Assembly: GCA_029834535.1 (NCBI GenBank)
Contig: JAQMWT010000366.1
Location: 1-64,000, forward strand
DNA from: Chrysophaeum taylorii
Taxonomy: Eukaryota > Sar > Pelagophyceae > Pelagomonadales > Pelagomonadaceae
Length of the DNA: 64,000 nucleotides
Direction: 5' to 3'
Positions 17,994 to 27,266 of this stretch are shown here, piece by piece. Position 1 is the first letter of the stretch. The number at the start of each line of letters is the position of its first letter. The position numbers were made by a program, and so were the translations under genes. The notes under the pieces were generated by a model. The model did not search any database and had not been told where the DNA came from. It saw only the letters and a list, made by a program, of their open reading frames with translations.

Positions 17994-19776
17994 CTAGACT
18001 TTCTTGCGACCGACAGTCCTTTTGGAGTTTTCGTCGAGTACCGCCTCCTCCTCGATGGTGTCGGGCATTTTTTTTCCCAGTTGCATTGCAACAACCCGGA
18101 TGGATGACCAACCGACGACTAGCGAAACGCGACGACCAAATAAACCACGTCGATCGCTTCTTCGAGCAGCTCCTGGGCTCGCGTCCGCTTCCTCGCGGCA
18201 CTCCACAACCTTGAACTTGAGCTCGTCAACGCTCAAGTGCCGCCTTTGGCGTCGAGTTCGGGACGCTCGGTCGCCGCGGTCCCGAGCGCTGGCAGCTGCC
18301 GTCACCGTTGCCTCGGCAAGGAGTTGGTCTTGATGATGTGCGAGGAATTCGACACGTTGGCCTTAGAAGAACCGGTCTGGCCGATCCTTGCCCGAGGTCT
18401 TGGGTTTGAGGTCGCCCATATGCTGTCGGACGAACCTCTCGATGTTCGCCTCGAGGGACGGTCGTTCGAAACGCGCGTCGATCGGGAGCTCGCGTCTTGA
18501 CCGTCGAGAGCTGGGCCCTCCCTTCCTCCCGAAAAGGGCACGCTCGTCGACGACCACAGGTGTGACTTTTATTTTCATTCAGGGCCTTGGTCTAGTCGTG
18601 CAGCCGGCGCACGGCCGGGGCGGCGACGGTGCTCCTTCCGGCGCGCCGCAGCCTGCGCCTTGTGCTTCTGCAACCACGACGACGTGCATCAACGCTCCTT
18701 GAACGTCGTTGCTGAGCGTGGCGAGGCGTCCTCCATCATCATCTCGATCGCTCGTTTCAGCCTTCGTTTGGCGTTTGACCAGCGACCTCGTCGGCGACGC
18801 GTTGCTGGCCGCCGCGCGATGTGGTCCCGTTGGCACGAGACGACACCGGCACTCCTTTCGACGCTCGTGTTGAAGAAGGCGGCGGCGTCGTGGTAATACT
18901 TCAAGCTGCTGCTGCTAAGCTCCTCGAGTTCCGCCGCGCGCCATCGAAGGCCCTCTGGAGCTCGGACGACGTCTGGTCGGGACCGCCGCCCGTCGCCACA
19001 AACGTAGCGCACAGACTGCGACCGCCCCTCCCTCCAACGTCGTGCTGCCGCGGAGGATCGCGTCGATCATAGTCTTGGTGGTCTCTGGATCATTGGTGTT
19101 GTTGTCGCTCGGAGACTATAGAGCCACTAGCGCTCCTCTCGAACTGCCGTCGCGAGGATTGTGGACTGGCCATCGACGCAAACCCAGCCCGGATCTATCT
19201 CGATGAACTGGGGGTATATCGGCGCCATCATAGCTCGGTGTCGAAGGCCTCATACTCGGCGGTCGCGACGACGAGTTGTGGATTATTCATTCTGGCAGAC
19301 TCCGAAGGAGAGGAGGACGGCTCGGTTCTCGACGTCGGACGGCTCGGTTCTCGACGTCGGCGTCGTCGTCGCTCCTGGCGAACTTGACGAACGAGGTGGA
19401 GCGCTCGACTCAGAGGTCGCCGAAGCGATTGACGATCGCCTTGGCCTCGCCAGCCGCGCTCTGGTCGGAGATCTCGTACGCGCCGAGCGTCCAGTTCTCC
19501 AACTTGCCACCTCGTTTGGGCGCGAAAAAAAAATTTGTGGGGAGCAGCGATATCTTTGCCGTCGAGCGGCGAAAGGTCCGTCGACGTATCCCAGCGCTAT
19601 GGCGACGGCGGTCTCGCGAAAGACGCCAATATCGGAGCGCAGGTCGCGAACGAAGGGTTCGGACGCGAGAGCACCTAGTGTGTCTCTCGCGGGCCTCGCA
19701 CCCGCAGCCGCTCGAACTACTTACTCCTCCTTGGCCAGGCCCTCGAGCTCCATTTGCTTTCGACCGCCGTCTTATC

Positions 19777-19808
<32 letters not shown>

Positions 19809-19862
19809 CGTATTCGACGGCGAGCGTCGCGGGTCGTAAAGCATCTTCTGATGAACCACCAC
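17994..19862 (-). pseudogene. Decayed protein-coding gene, identity unknown
   Basis: Protein-like text continues along the minus strand but jumps frame and meets stops. Examples in order: RDLRSDIGVFRETAVAIALG (about 19590-19650), then after a shift KLENWTLGAYEISDQSAAGE, KAIVNRFGDL, a TGA at 19410-19412, and in the same frame VERSTSFVKFARSDDDADVE. Further on, FIEIDPGWVCVDGQSTILAT (near 19150-19210), SLKYYHDAAAFFNTSVERSA (near 18860-18915), ARFERPSLEANIERFVRQHM (about 18410-18480) and SVDELKFKVVECREEADAS (near 18180-18240). No domain is recognised. Introns could explain some shifts, but clean GT...AG pairs were not seen. It ends just upstream of the ABCG gene. Confidence 0.55.
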
Positions 19863-20030
19863 TGGCTCACGCCAGAAGATCGAGCCTGAGTTTTGACTAG
19901 TACCTCGGACCCTAATAATAACACCAAAACCCTATACGTAGTAGTACGTCCGGATTGCGTAAGCGTGACGTTACGACACACATCCGAAACAAACAAACAA
20001 ACAAACACACAAAGATCATCGAGAGAGAGG

Positions 20031-23000
20031 ATGATGTCGCCGAGCATGGCCCCCGTGAGCGGTGCGAGCTCGCCCTGCCAGCCGACGACGTTGGTCGTGA
20101 AGGATTTGGGGTATCGGATCAAGGGAAAGCAGGTGCTGCACGGGGTAACGTGCTTGTTCGAGCCGCGGAAGTTGACGGCGATCTTGGGGGGCAGCGGGTC
20201 GGGGAAGACAAGCCTTCTGAACGCGCTCGCGTTGCAGGCACCGGGGACGCGGACGGGAGAGGTGCTGGTGAACGGGTTCCCGGTGTCGAGGGGGCGGATG
20301 CGGCTGTTGTTGAGCTACATGCCGCAGAGCGACGCGGCGTTCGAGCAGCTGTCGGTACGGCAGGCGCTCCATTACGCGGCTTTACTCCGATGTCCGCGGG
20401 ATTGGGCGCACGCGACCAAGCTGACGCGCGCCGAGGAGATCTTGCGGACGCTCTCGATGACGTCGGTCGCAGATTCTTTGGTTGGGGCGATTTCTGGGGG
20501 GCAACGGCGACGCACGAGCGCAGCTCTGGAATTTTTGTCGGGACGGCCGTTGCTGTTTATGGACGAGCCGACATCCGGGCTCGACGCGGCGACGGCGAAG
20601 GCGCTGGTCGACTCGCTGAGCTACGCGGCCCACGAGGAGGCCCGGACGGTCGTGGCGACCATCCACCAGCCGTCGTGGGCCTTGCTCTCCAAGTTCGACG
20701 CGCTCGTCGTCTTAGGCGCGACGGGAAACGGCGGGACTGTTGCGTTTCATGCGGGGCCTTCCGAGCTGCCGGGGTATTTGGGGTCCGGGGGGTCGCCGGT
20801 CCCCGCGGGGACAAACCCCGCCGACCACCTCATGTTTTTGCTCTCTCAGAAGTCGTCTCGCAGAGGCGGCGGCGGCGGCGGCGGCGGCCGCGCTTGGGCT
20901 CAACTCTGGGGCGTGAGTCCCGCGCGCCTTCACCTCGTGGAGAAAATAAAAACCGCCGACACCCGAGAACACCAAGAAGAAGAAGAAAATTCGTACCCGA
21001 TCACCTTGTTCGAGCAGTACAGGGTGTTGTTTTTCCGAACGCTCCACGCGTTCGTCGCCGACCCTCAGCAAGGTCCGCTGATTGCCAAGATCCTGATATC
21101 GCGCAACGTCGCCGTCGTCGGGCTGTTGCTCGACATGCCGTCGAACCTCTCCAAGGCCAACGCTGTGTTCTACTACGTCGCGTCCTCCTTCACGCTCGCT
21201 ACGGTCCCGCTGGTGGTTATCATGCCCGAGGAGAGAGGAATAGTGCTGCGAGAATACAGAAACGGCGTGTTCGACGCGAGGATCTACTGGCTGGCGCGGT
21301 TCACCCTCGCCCTCGGCACCGCCGCGGCCGTGGCCACCTTCTCCACGATCTTCGCGTATCCTCTGCTCGGGTTTCCCTTGATTCCGTCCAAGTTTCTGTC
21401 GTGGTGGTTGCTGGAATTCGCGTACAATTCTTGCTGCGCTTCTTTGGGCATCGCGGTCGGCGTCGTCGCTCGCTCGCCCGTCTCTGGGCTCAAGATGCTC
21501 GCGGCTATTTCGGTTCTATGGCTCGTGTCGGCCGGCGTCGTTCCGCCCGCCTCGATGGTCAGGCCGACCGTCTTCTGGCTGCACTACCCGAACCTCTTTA
21601 CTTGGTCGACAAAGCTCGCGTTGTCGATCGGGTTTACCGGTGACGGCCGCAAGGCGAACCGCGTGCTCCGGGACGACCTCGGAATTCACCCGGGCAACGC
21701 CGATTCCTGCTACTGGGCCCTCGCGATATGCTTCGGGGTTTTGTTTTGCGTTGGCTTGGCAGCGACTGTCTTTGCCCTCAATCGCCGCGACCAGGCCGTT
21801 GGCGTCAGATCCAAGACGACGAGTAGTAGGAAGCGACGATTTCTTAACAACAACAACAAGAAGAAGAAGATGATGATCGCGAAACGAACCTACTACGGGA
21901 CGACCAGCACGAGCACCTCGAGTGTTGTTGTTGATGATGTGGAGGCGCCGGCCGTCGGTCAGCAAGCCCGGTCGCCGGTCCCGATAGAGCTTCGGTGCGT
22001 GTCCTACAGACACCGTCCCCGGAAGCTGGCGATCGACAACGTCTCGGTGAGGTTTGGGGCTGGAACGATATCGATGATTATCGGGCCTTCCGGCGCGGGA
22101 AAGACGACGTTGCTCGCGCTCCTCGCAGGAAGGCTTCGAGGCGGGGTCATCGAAACGCGCGAAGGACTCCTGGAACCCAGACTCCAAGGCGACGTGCTCG
22201 TCGACGACGCTCCCGCAGACTTTTCGGTTTTTCGACGAATTGGCACCCTAACCCCCCAAAACGACGACGCCTTGGATAAGTCCCTGACGGTGCGAGAAAC
22301 CTTGTTGTATACGGCCGAGCTGCGGAGCCCCGCGGAATGGACGTACCCTCAAAAAGCAGGGAAAGTCGACGCGGTTCTGTCCAAGCTCGGACTCGCGGAA
22401 GTCGCGGACAACGTCGTCGGCGACGCGAGACGCGTCGGAATTTCTGGCGGAGAAAAGAAGCTCCTCTCGATTGGCATGGACCTCCTCGCCGAGCTTCCCG
22501 TGATGCTGGTGGACGAACCAACCACGAGCCTCGACGCCGCCGCAGCTCGCGAGGTAGTCGATAAGCTCGCTTCTCTCGCGTCCGACCTCCGCAGAACGAT
22601 CGCGTGCGCGATGCATCAACCGCCGTGGGCGTCGGTCCTCAAGTTTGATCATCTTGTTGTCCTCGCGATGGGCCGCCTCGTCTTCGACGGGGCCCCCTCC
22701 AAGCTCCCCGAATTCCTTCGGGCGGGCGGCGCTCCCGTGCCGTCGAACGACAACCCGGCCGACCACGCGATGGACGTGCTGATTGGCGAAGGGAACGAAA
22801 CTTGGATGGTCGCCTGCCGTTCTCATTCGAAAACACCCAAGCAAGTGTGGCGCAGCCCTCCCGTTTTCTTCGAAGATGAAATGTCGCACTACGCCGTACC
22901 GCTCTCCGTCCAGTACTCGGTTCTTCTCAGAAGATTCTCGTACGTTTTTTTCGTCGAACACTTCGGAGCAGAGATTGTGGTGCCAGCCTTCCTCGTCTCC

Positions 23001-23702
23001 CTCGTCGTCGGCCTCGCCTTCCGGAACTTCCCGACAAACATTTATTTCGGCGGGAGCGTTTTGTTTTTGTTGGTCGGACACGGCGCGGTCGTCGGCAGTC
23101 GATGCGTCCTAGAAATTCCCACCGAACGACCCCTCGTCCTCCGCGAGTACCGGAACGGCTCCTATTCGATCGCAACCTACTGGCTCGCCCGAGCGACCGT
23201 CTCGATCGCCACCGCTTTTTTTGTCGGCTTGGAAGTCCTCGCGATATGGTACCCTCTCGTCGTCGTCGGATTTCGCGCCGAACAAACTTCGGCTATCCTA
23301 GACACCTATTTCGCCTCCACCCTCAACGCCACTGTCCTGGTTCTGATAGCCCTCGTCGTCGGCCTTTTGCGAAAAACTCCCCTCGCCTCCGCCCAATTCT
23401 ACGCTCCCGCGGCCGACGCGTCCCTCGTCTTCTCGGGTCTCCTCGTCACGAAGCGTTTCATCAAGCCCTACGCCTACCCCTTCTTCTACGCCTTCCCCAC
23501 CTCCTACGCCTTCGAAATCGCCCTCACCTCGATCCTCCAACATAAGGAAGAACACGCTTCTTCCGACGTCATAGACTACTTTTCCCTCCATCCCGCCAAC
23601 CGCCGCGTCGACTATGCCGTCCTCCTCACCATGATCTTCTTCTGGCTCACGGCAGGCTACTTCGTCGCCCGAGCCAACATCACCGGCCACTCCTCCTTCT
23701 AG
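20031..23702 (+). CDS. Full-size ABCG (PDR/WHITE-type) transporter
   Basis: A 1223-residue reverse-order ABC transporter: NBD-TMD-NBD-TMD. The start is ATG 20031. NBD1 has Walker A GGSGSGKTS (residues 53-61), signature ISGGQRRRTS and Walker B LLFMDEPTSGLD. NBD2 has Walker A GPSGAGKTT, a variant signature ISGGEKKLLS and Walker B VMLVDEPTTSLD, so both ATP sites look competent. Each half contains the ABCG landmark VLREYRNG followed by a YWLAR helix. ABCG pumps export lipids, sterols or hydrophobic toxins through the plasma or internal membranes. A repetitive Gly run follows NBD1, and a basic, Asn/Lys-rich linker (NNNNKKKKMM) joins the halves. The 5' leader has (AAAC)n. A close paralogue ends at the right edge of the window. 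Confidence 0.95.
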   Translation: MMSPSMAPVSGASSPCQPTTLVVKDLGYRIKGKQVLHGVTCLFEPRKLTAILGGSGSGKTSLLNALALQAPGTRTGEVLVNGFPVSRGRMRLLLSYMPQSDAAFEQLSVRQALHYAALLRCPRDWAHATKLTRAEEILRTLSMTSVADSLVGAISGGQRRRTSAALEFLSGRPLLFMDEPTSGLDAATAKALVDSLSYAAHEEARTVVATIHQPSWALLSKFDALVVLGATGNGGTVAFHAGPSELPGYLGSGGSPVPAGTNPADHLMFLLSQKSSRRGGGGGGGGRAWAQLWGVSPARLHLVEKIKTADTREHQEEEENSYPITLFEQYRVLFFRTLHAFVADPQQGPLIAKILISRNVAVVGLLLDMPSNLSKANAVFYYVASSFTLATVPLVVIMPEERGIVLREYRNGVFDARIYWLARFTLALGTAAAVATFSTIFAYPLLGFPLIPSKFLSWWLLEFAYNSCCASLGIAVGVVARSPVSGLKMLAAISVLWLVSAGVVPPASMVRPTVFWLHYPNLFTWSTKLALSIGFTGDGRKANRVLRDDLGIHPGNADSCYWALAICFGVLFCVGLAATVFALNRRDQAVGVRSKTTSSRKRRFLNNNNKKKKMMIAKRTYYGTTSTSTSSVVVDDVEAPAVGQQARSPVPIELRCVSYRHRPRKLAIDNVSVRFGAGTISMIIGPSGAGKTTLLALLAGRLRGGVIETREGLLEPRLQGDVLVDDAPADFSVFRRIGTLTPQNDDALDKSLTVRETLLYTAELRSPAEWTYPQKAGKVDAVLSKLGLAEVADNVVGDARRVGISGGEKKLLSIGMDLLAELPVMLVDEPTTSLDAAAAREVVDKLASLASDLRRTIACAMHQPPWASVLKFDHLVVLAMGRLVFDGAPSKLPEFLRAGGAPVPSNDNPADHAMDVLIGEGNETWMVACRSHSKTPKQVWRSPPVFFEDEMSHYAVPLSVQYSVLLRRFSYVFFVEHFGAEIVVPAFLVSLVVGLAFRNFPTNIYFGGSVLFLLVGHGAVVGSRCVLEIPTERPLVLREYRNGSYSIATYWLARATVSIATAFFVGLEVLAIWYPLVVVGFRAEQTSAILDTYFASTLNATVLVLIALVVGLLRKTPLASAQFYAPAADASLVFSGLLVTKRFIKPYAYPFFYAFPTSYAFEIALTSILQHKEEHASSDVIDYFSLHPANRRVDYAVLLTMIFFWLTAGYFVARANITGHSSF

Positions 23703-23769
23703 TCTCTTTCTTTTCGTGAGAGGAGATTATACATGTCTGGATACATTCCTGCTCGCCTTCTTCTTCTTC

Positions 23770-23801
<32 letters not shown>

Positions 23802-24677
23802 TAAAGGTGGTGATGGTCTCAAGAAGACACTAGATCCACTCAGGTCTCGTGCGCTCTTTGTTTGCTTCGCAAAGGGCGGAACTATTAGGGACGATACTCT
23901 CGCCGCCGGGAGGCAGGTCCGTAATAAAGCAAAGGTGCCGCAGACCAGTCTCTCGACGAGAACCTCCGACTCACATTCCTAGGTCTTGAGTTGAGGTATT
24001 TTTTTTTTTCTTCTATGATGAAGGTATTTATTCATTGCCGCTCCTCTTTCTTCTTCTTCTTCGTCTATATGGCACTCGTCATGGCGACGGTGGGACTCGC
24101 GCTGCCTCCTATTCCCCGCCGCCCTCTCTTCTCAAGACTAATAATGCTCTTCAGGGGGGAACCCCGTCATCTTCCGACTGAAAAAAAACTCGTTGTTGGC
24201 CATAGCTTTGAAGAAGACAAAAAAGCTTCTTTTTACTGGTGGTCCTTGGGCTTCGGGGCTACGCTCTCGAATCCCCCCTCGAGGTTTAAACCCAAACTCT
24301 TCAAACTCATATTCCTGCGCGTCAGTCAGTCAGTCAGTCAGTCAGTCACCGTGCGTCGTGGCGCGGCCCTCGGCACATTCGAGTGAAGTATCGTACATCA
24401 CCATCCAAGAGTAGGTTAATCAGCGTGTTTTTCGTCGTAGGTTTCGAAAAAAGCGTCGACGGAATGAAGAAGACCGCCGGATGAGCACTGTTCTGTGTCG
24501 ACGTCGGCGCTTATCATGCTCACGGCTCGATCTCTAGCATTCCTTCCCCCGCCCTTAGCTAGGTCCCCAAAGAAACAAAGATACCTTAAAAAAACACACA
24601 AAGATATAATAAAAGATACTACTTTTCTTCATCAAAGAAGGCGTTGTTGTTGTTGTTGTTGTTGTTGTTGTTGCACG
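23703..24677. other. Intergenic region with microsatellites; nothing else seen
   Basis: Contains (ATG)n at about 23770-23799, (GTCA)n at about 24324-24347 and (GTT)n at about 24644-24673. The open stretch 23991-24386 is mostly homopolymer- and repeat-derived and is not considered a gene. The right end should include the CFAP45 promoter and 5' leader. Confidence 0.7.
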
Positions 24678-26093
24678 ATGGGGGGGGGATACCGCGGTCG
24701 CGAATCTGGAGCCGACGAGAGCCTGTTCGAGAGCACGAGGCGGCGGTTGCCGGGGAACGCGGCCGTGATTTCGCAGGCGGAGCTCTCGCGGATGCGCGAG
24801 GCGTCGAAGGTTTGGTTTGGGACTGAAGAAGAGCAAGGTTTAGAGAAGTCGGAGAAAGAGCGGCTCGCGCGCGAGCGCAAGTCACGGATGCTCGCGCTCG
24901 AGGCCAAGGCGAAGAGCAAGGCGCGCAAGTCGGAGCTCGAGGTGGACCGCGAGAGAAGAAAGGCGACGATCTGCGAGCTCGCGAAGGAGGCGAGGGACGA
25001 GAATCTGGACATGGTAAAGATGCTGAACACGCTGGGGGCGAGGGCCGCCGCGTTTACGATCCGCGACCAGCAATTGGTGGAGAAGAAGGCCCTCGAGGCG
25101 AAGCGGAAGGAGTACGAAGACAGGATGGAAGTGCTGATGGAGATTGATAGGCTCTCGGATCTCGAGAAGCGCGAGAAAATAGAGAAAGAACGAAGGTCGA
25201 AGCGGATCGAGGACCGGAAGGTGATCATCGAGCAGATCGAGGCCCGGCAAAAGCAAAAGCTGTTGGAGGAAGAGCAACGGGAGCAGGACAACGTTACGAT
25301 GCTGGCTCTCGTGGCCAAGTACGAGGCGGAGGACGCGGCCGCCAAGGAGAAACGAGACGAAGAGGTCCGGCAAGCTCGGAAAGAGGTCCTCGAAGCCAAC
25401 GAGGCCGCCATCAAGCGGAAGGAGCTCGCCAAGCAGCGCGAGCGCGATGAAGAGGCGTCGATTCTCCTATACCAAGCTCGGAAGGACGAGGAATTGCGCG
25501 CTCGGGAGCAAGCCGAGAAGCAGCTCGAGGCCGCTACCAAGGAACGTCAGGCCAAACTGCTCGCTGCCCAGGAGAAGACCCAGTCGACCCAAGACGAAAT
25601 CGACGAAATTCGGGCCCGTCGATGGGCCGAAGAGCGCGAGCGAAAGGAGCGCGAGAACGAAGCGCGCGCGGCCCAAGCCAAGGCCGCGCGGGTCAAAGGT
25701 CTCCGGGACGCCCACAAGCACCAGACGGCGCAAAAAAAGACCCTCCTCGCGCGCGAAGCGGTCTTGCAGAAAGAAGAGTACGAAGCCACTCTCCGCCACG
25801 CCCGCGCGATCGTCGACGACGAGAAGGCGAAGGAAAGCGATAAAGCTCGCAAAGCAATCGAGCACCGCGCCGTTCTCCAGCATCAGATCGAGGAGGCCCG
25901 CGACGCCAAACACAAGCAACTGCGCGAGAAGCGGGAGGAGGGTATCAAGCTCAAACTCGAATTTTCCGCCGAACGCGCCAAGCTCGAGGCCATCCGCGAC
26001 AAGATGGTCAACGACATGGAGAAGAAAGGATACAACTCCACCTATCTCGCCGAGATACGCTCGGCCGACATCGAAAAACTCCAGAACCGCTAG
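24678..26093 (+). CDS. CFAP45: CFAP45 (CCDC19) axonemal coiled-coil protein
   Basis: A 471-residue, almost wholly coiled-coil protein of the trichohyalin-plectin-homology group. It follows CFAP45 along its length: an ISQAELSRMREAS-VW block near the N-terminus (vertebrate ISPEEFERIKWAS), AFTIRDQQLVEKKALE, VIIEQIEARQKQKLLEEEQR, and an AAQEKTQSTQDEIDEIRARR block before the final helices. CFAP45 is a microtubule inner protein inside the A-tubule of ciliary doublets and is linked to AMP binding in animals. Its presence shows that the organism makes, or recently made, motile flagella. The start chosen is the ATG after the (GTT)n run; further upstream the frame encodes only a poly-Cys stretch from that repeat. 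It is convergent with the Nudix gene, with 9 bp between stop codons. Confidence 0.85.
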   Translation: MGGGYRGRESGADESLFESTRRRLPGNAAVISQAELSRMREASKVWFGTEEEQGLEKSEKERLARERKSRMLALEAKAKSKARKSELEVDRERRKATICELAKEARDENLDMVKMLNTLGARAAAFTIRDQQLVEKKALEAKRKEYEDRMEVLMEIDRLSDLEKREKIEKERRSKRIEDRKVIIEQIEARQKQKLLEEEQREQDNVTMLALVAKYEAEDAAAKEKRDEEVRQARKEVLEANEAAIKRKELAKQRERDEEASILLYQARKDEELRAREQAEKQLEAATKERQAKLLAAQEKTQSTQDEIDEIRARRWAEERERKERENEARAAQAKAARVKGLRDAHKHQTAQKKTLLAREAVLQKEEYEATLRHARAIVDDEKAKESDKARKAIEHRAVLQHQIEEARDAKHKQLREKREEGIKLKLEFSAERAKLEAIRDKMVNDMEKKGYNSTYLAEIRSADIEKLQNR

Positions 26094-26102
26094 AGAATAG
26101 TA

Positions 26103-26741
26103 TTATTCGGGTAGAAGCTCGGCCGGGACCCAGGCCCAGTGGTGCGTGCAAAAAGGTTCGTGGGTATCGAAGGCTTCGGCGGCGAGGATATTGCCATCAT
26201 CATCCTCCTCCCATCGAAAGCCAAAGGCTCTTTGCTCTGCCAAGGCCTCGACTTGCTCGTCTGGAAGCGAGGCGTCGAAGATCGTCGTTTCGTAGACGCT
26301 CGGCAGGCCCGGGTACGAGGTCGAAAGCTTGGAATCACGACGGGACTCGGCGTCGCCCCACAATAAACTCGATACCGGAAAACCAGGGAGTTCCTCGCGG
26401 AGTTCTCTCTCGGCTGCGACCCGGGGGTCGCGTTCCACGAACCCGATCTTCCCGGCCAACAACAAATTCCGTTCGCGTCGCACGCCGTTCCGCGTCTGCG
26501 CTTTCTCGAGGAGGAAGAGGTCCTTCGCCCGGAGTCTCACACACACGACGCTCACGAGGCGAACGAGCCGGCCTAACGGATCTTCCATCACTCGCGACTC
26601 GCCAGCTTGAACTTCGTCGAATAACAAGTCAACGGACTTCGCCGCGCCCCGCCCATAGAGGCCAACGTCCACGTGCTCGGCCAGGAGCGCCTCGAACCCG
26701 TTTCGGCTCAAGCTCATCGTCATTGCCAACCCAAACTTCAT
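26103..26741 (-). CDS. Nudix-type hydrolase-like protein
   Basis: A 212-residue protein. Residues about 95-118 contain a Nudix-box-like segment, LLAGKIGFVERDPRVAAERE followed by LREELPGF; the Arg-Glu-Leu-x-Glu-Glu core is intact, which in this family binds Mg2+ for cleavage of nucleoside-diphosphate-linked substrates. The spacing before the core is one residue longer than the standard GX5EX7REUXEEXGU and a Pro sits next to the usual Gly, so activity is uncertain. Strands before and after (VVCVRLRAKDLFLLEKA; YETTIFDASLP) fit the Nudix fold. Substrate unknown. Confidence 0.65.
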   Translation of the reverse strand: MKFGLAMTMSLSRNGFEALLAEHVDVGLYGRGAAKSVDLLFDEVQAGESRVMEDPLGRLVRLVSVVCVRLRAKDLFLLEKAQTRNGVRRERNLLLAGKIGFVERDPRVAAERELREELPGFPVSSLLWGDAESRRDSKLSTSYPGLPSVYETTIFDASLPDEQVEALAEQRAFGFRWEEDDDGNILAAEAFDTHEPFCTHHWAWVPAELLPE

Positions 26742-27266
26742 TTTTTCAACACTCCTCCTCAGTCAGGCTTCAAGCTCATCGTCATTGCTGCGACGAATCT
26801 CTTCTTCTATTCGTATATTCCAGGCAGGATATTATTATCTCTTTCTCAACGGAACGAACACATGGTCCGTCCTTCGAATTGCGTCTCTGTCCGGTGGGGA
26901 AAAGAAAAAAAAAGAAAAAAAAAATCCGCTCGGATCGATGCTGCTGTTACTGGTGGTGGTGCCAGAAGAAGAAGAAGAAGAAAATGTTGTTGTTTGTTTG
27001 TTTGTTGTTGTACTCGTAAAAAGAATATTACTTACTTACTCACTCTCTCTGAAAGGAAAGGAAAGGAAGGAAGGAAGCAGGGGCCGCGCAAGCAAGCAAG
27101 CGCACGCACATCACCATCTGCATAATGGTTGTTGGTGTTCGTCGGAGGAAGGAAGGAAGCGAAGGAAGCGGAGGGAGGAAGGAAGGAAGGAGGAGGGGCG
27201 TCAAAAAGACACAAAGACAGACAGACTGATAGAGAGAGACTGAAGAAGACGGAGAAGAAGAGGACG
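26742..27266. other. Intergenic: simple repeats and an 18-bp duplication
   Basis: The phrase CAAGCTCATCGTCATTGC from the 5' end of the Nudix gene is repeated about 60 bp upstream, near 26769-26786, a small local duplication around the start codon. The rest is (GAA)n, (GTTT)n, GGAA-rich and GACA-rich runs. No gene is seen; the cullin 3' UTR must be at the right end. Confidence 0.7.

Noticed and set aside
23991-24386. 131-codon open frame after the ABCG gene
   Set aside because: Mostly Phe and Ser-Gln runs from poly-pyrimidine and (GTCA)n repeats; no domain and no coding character.
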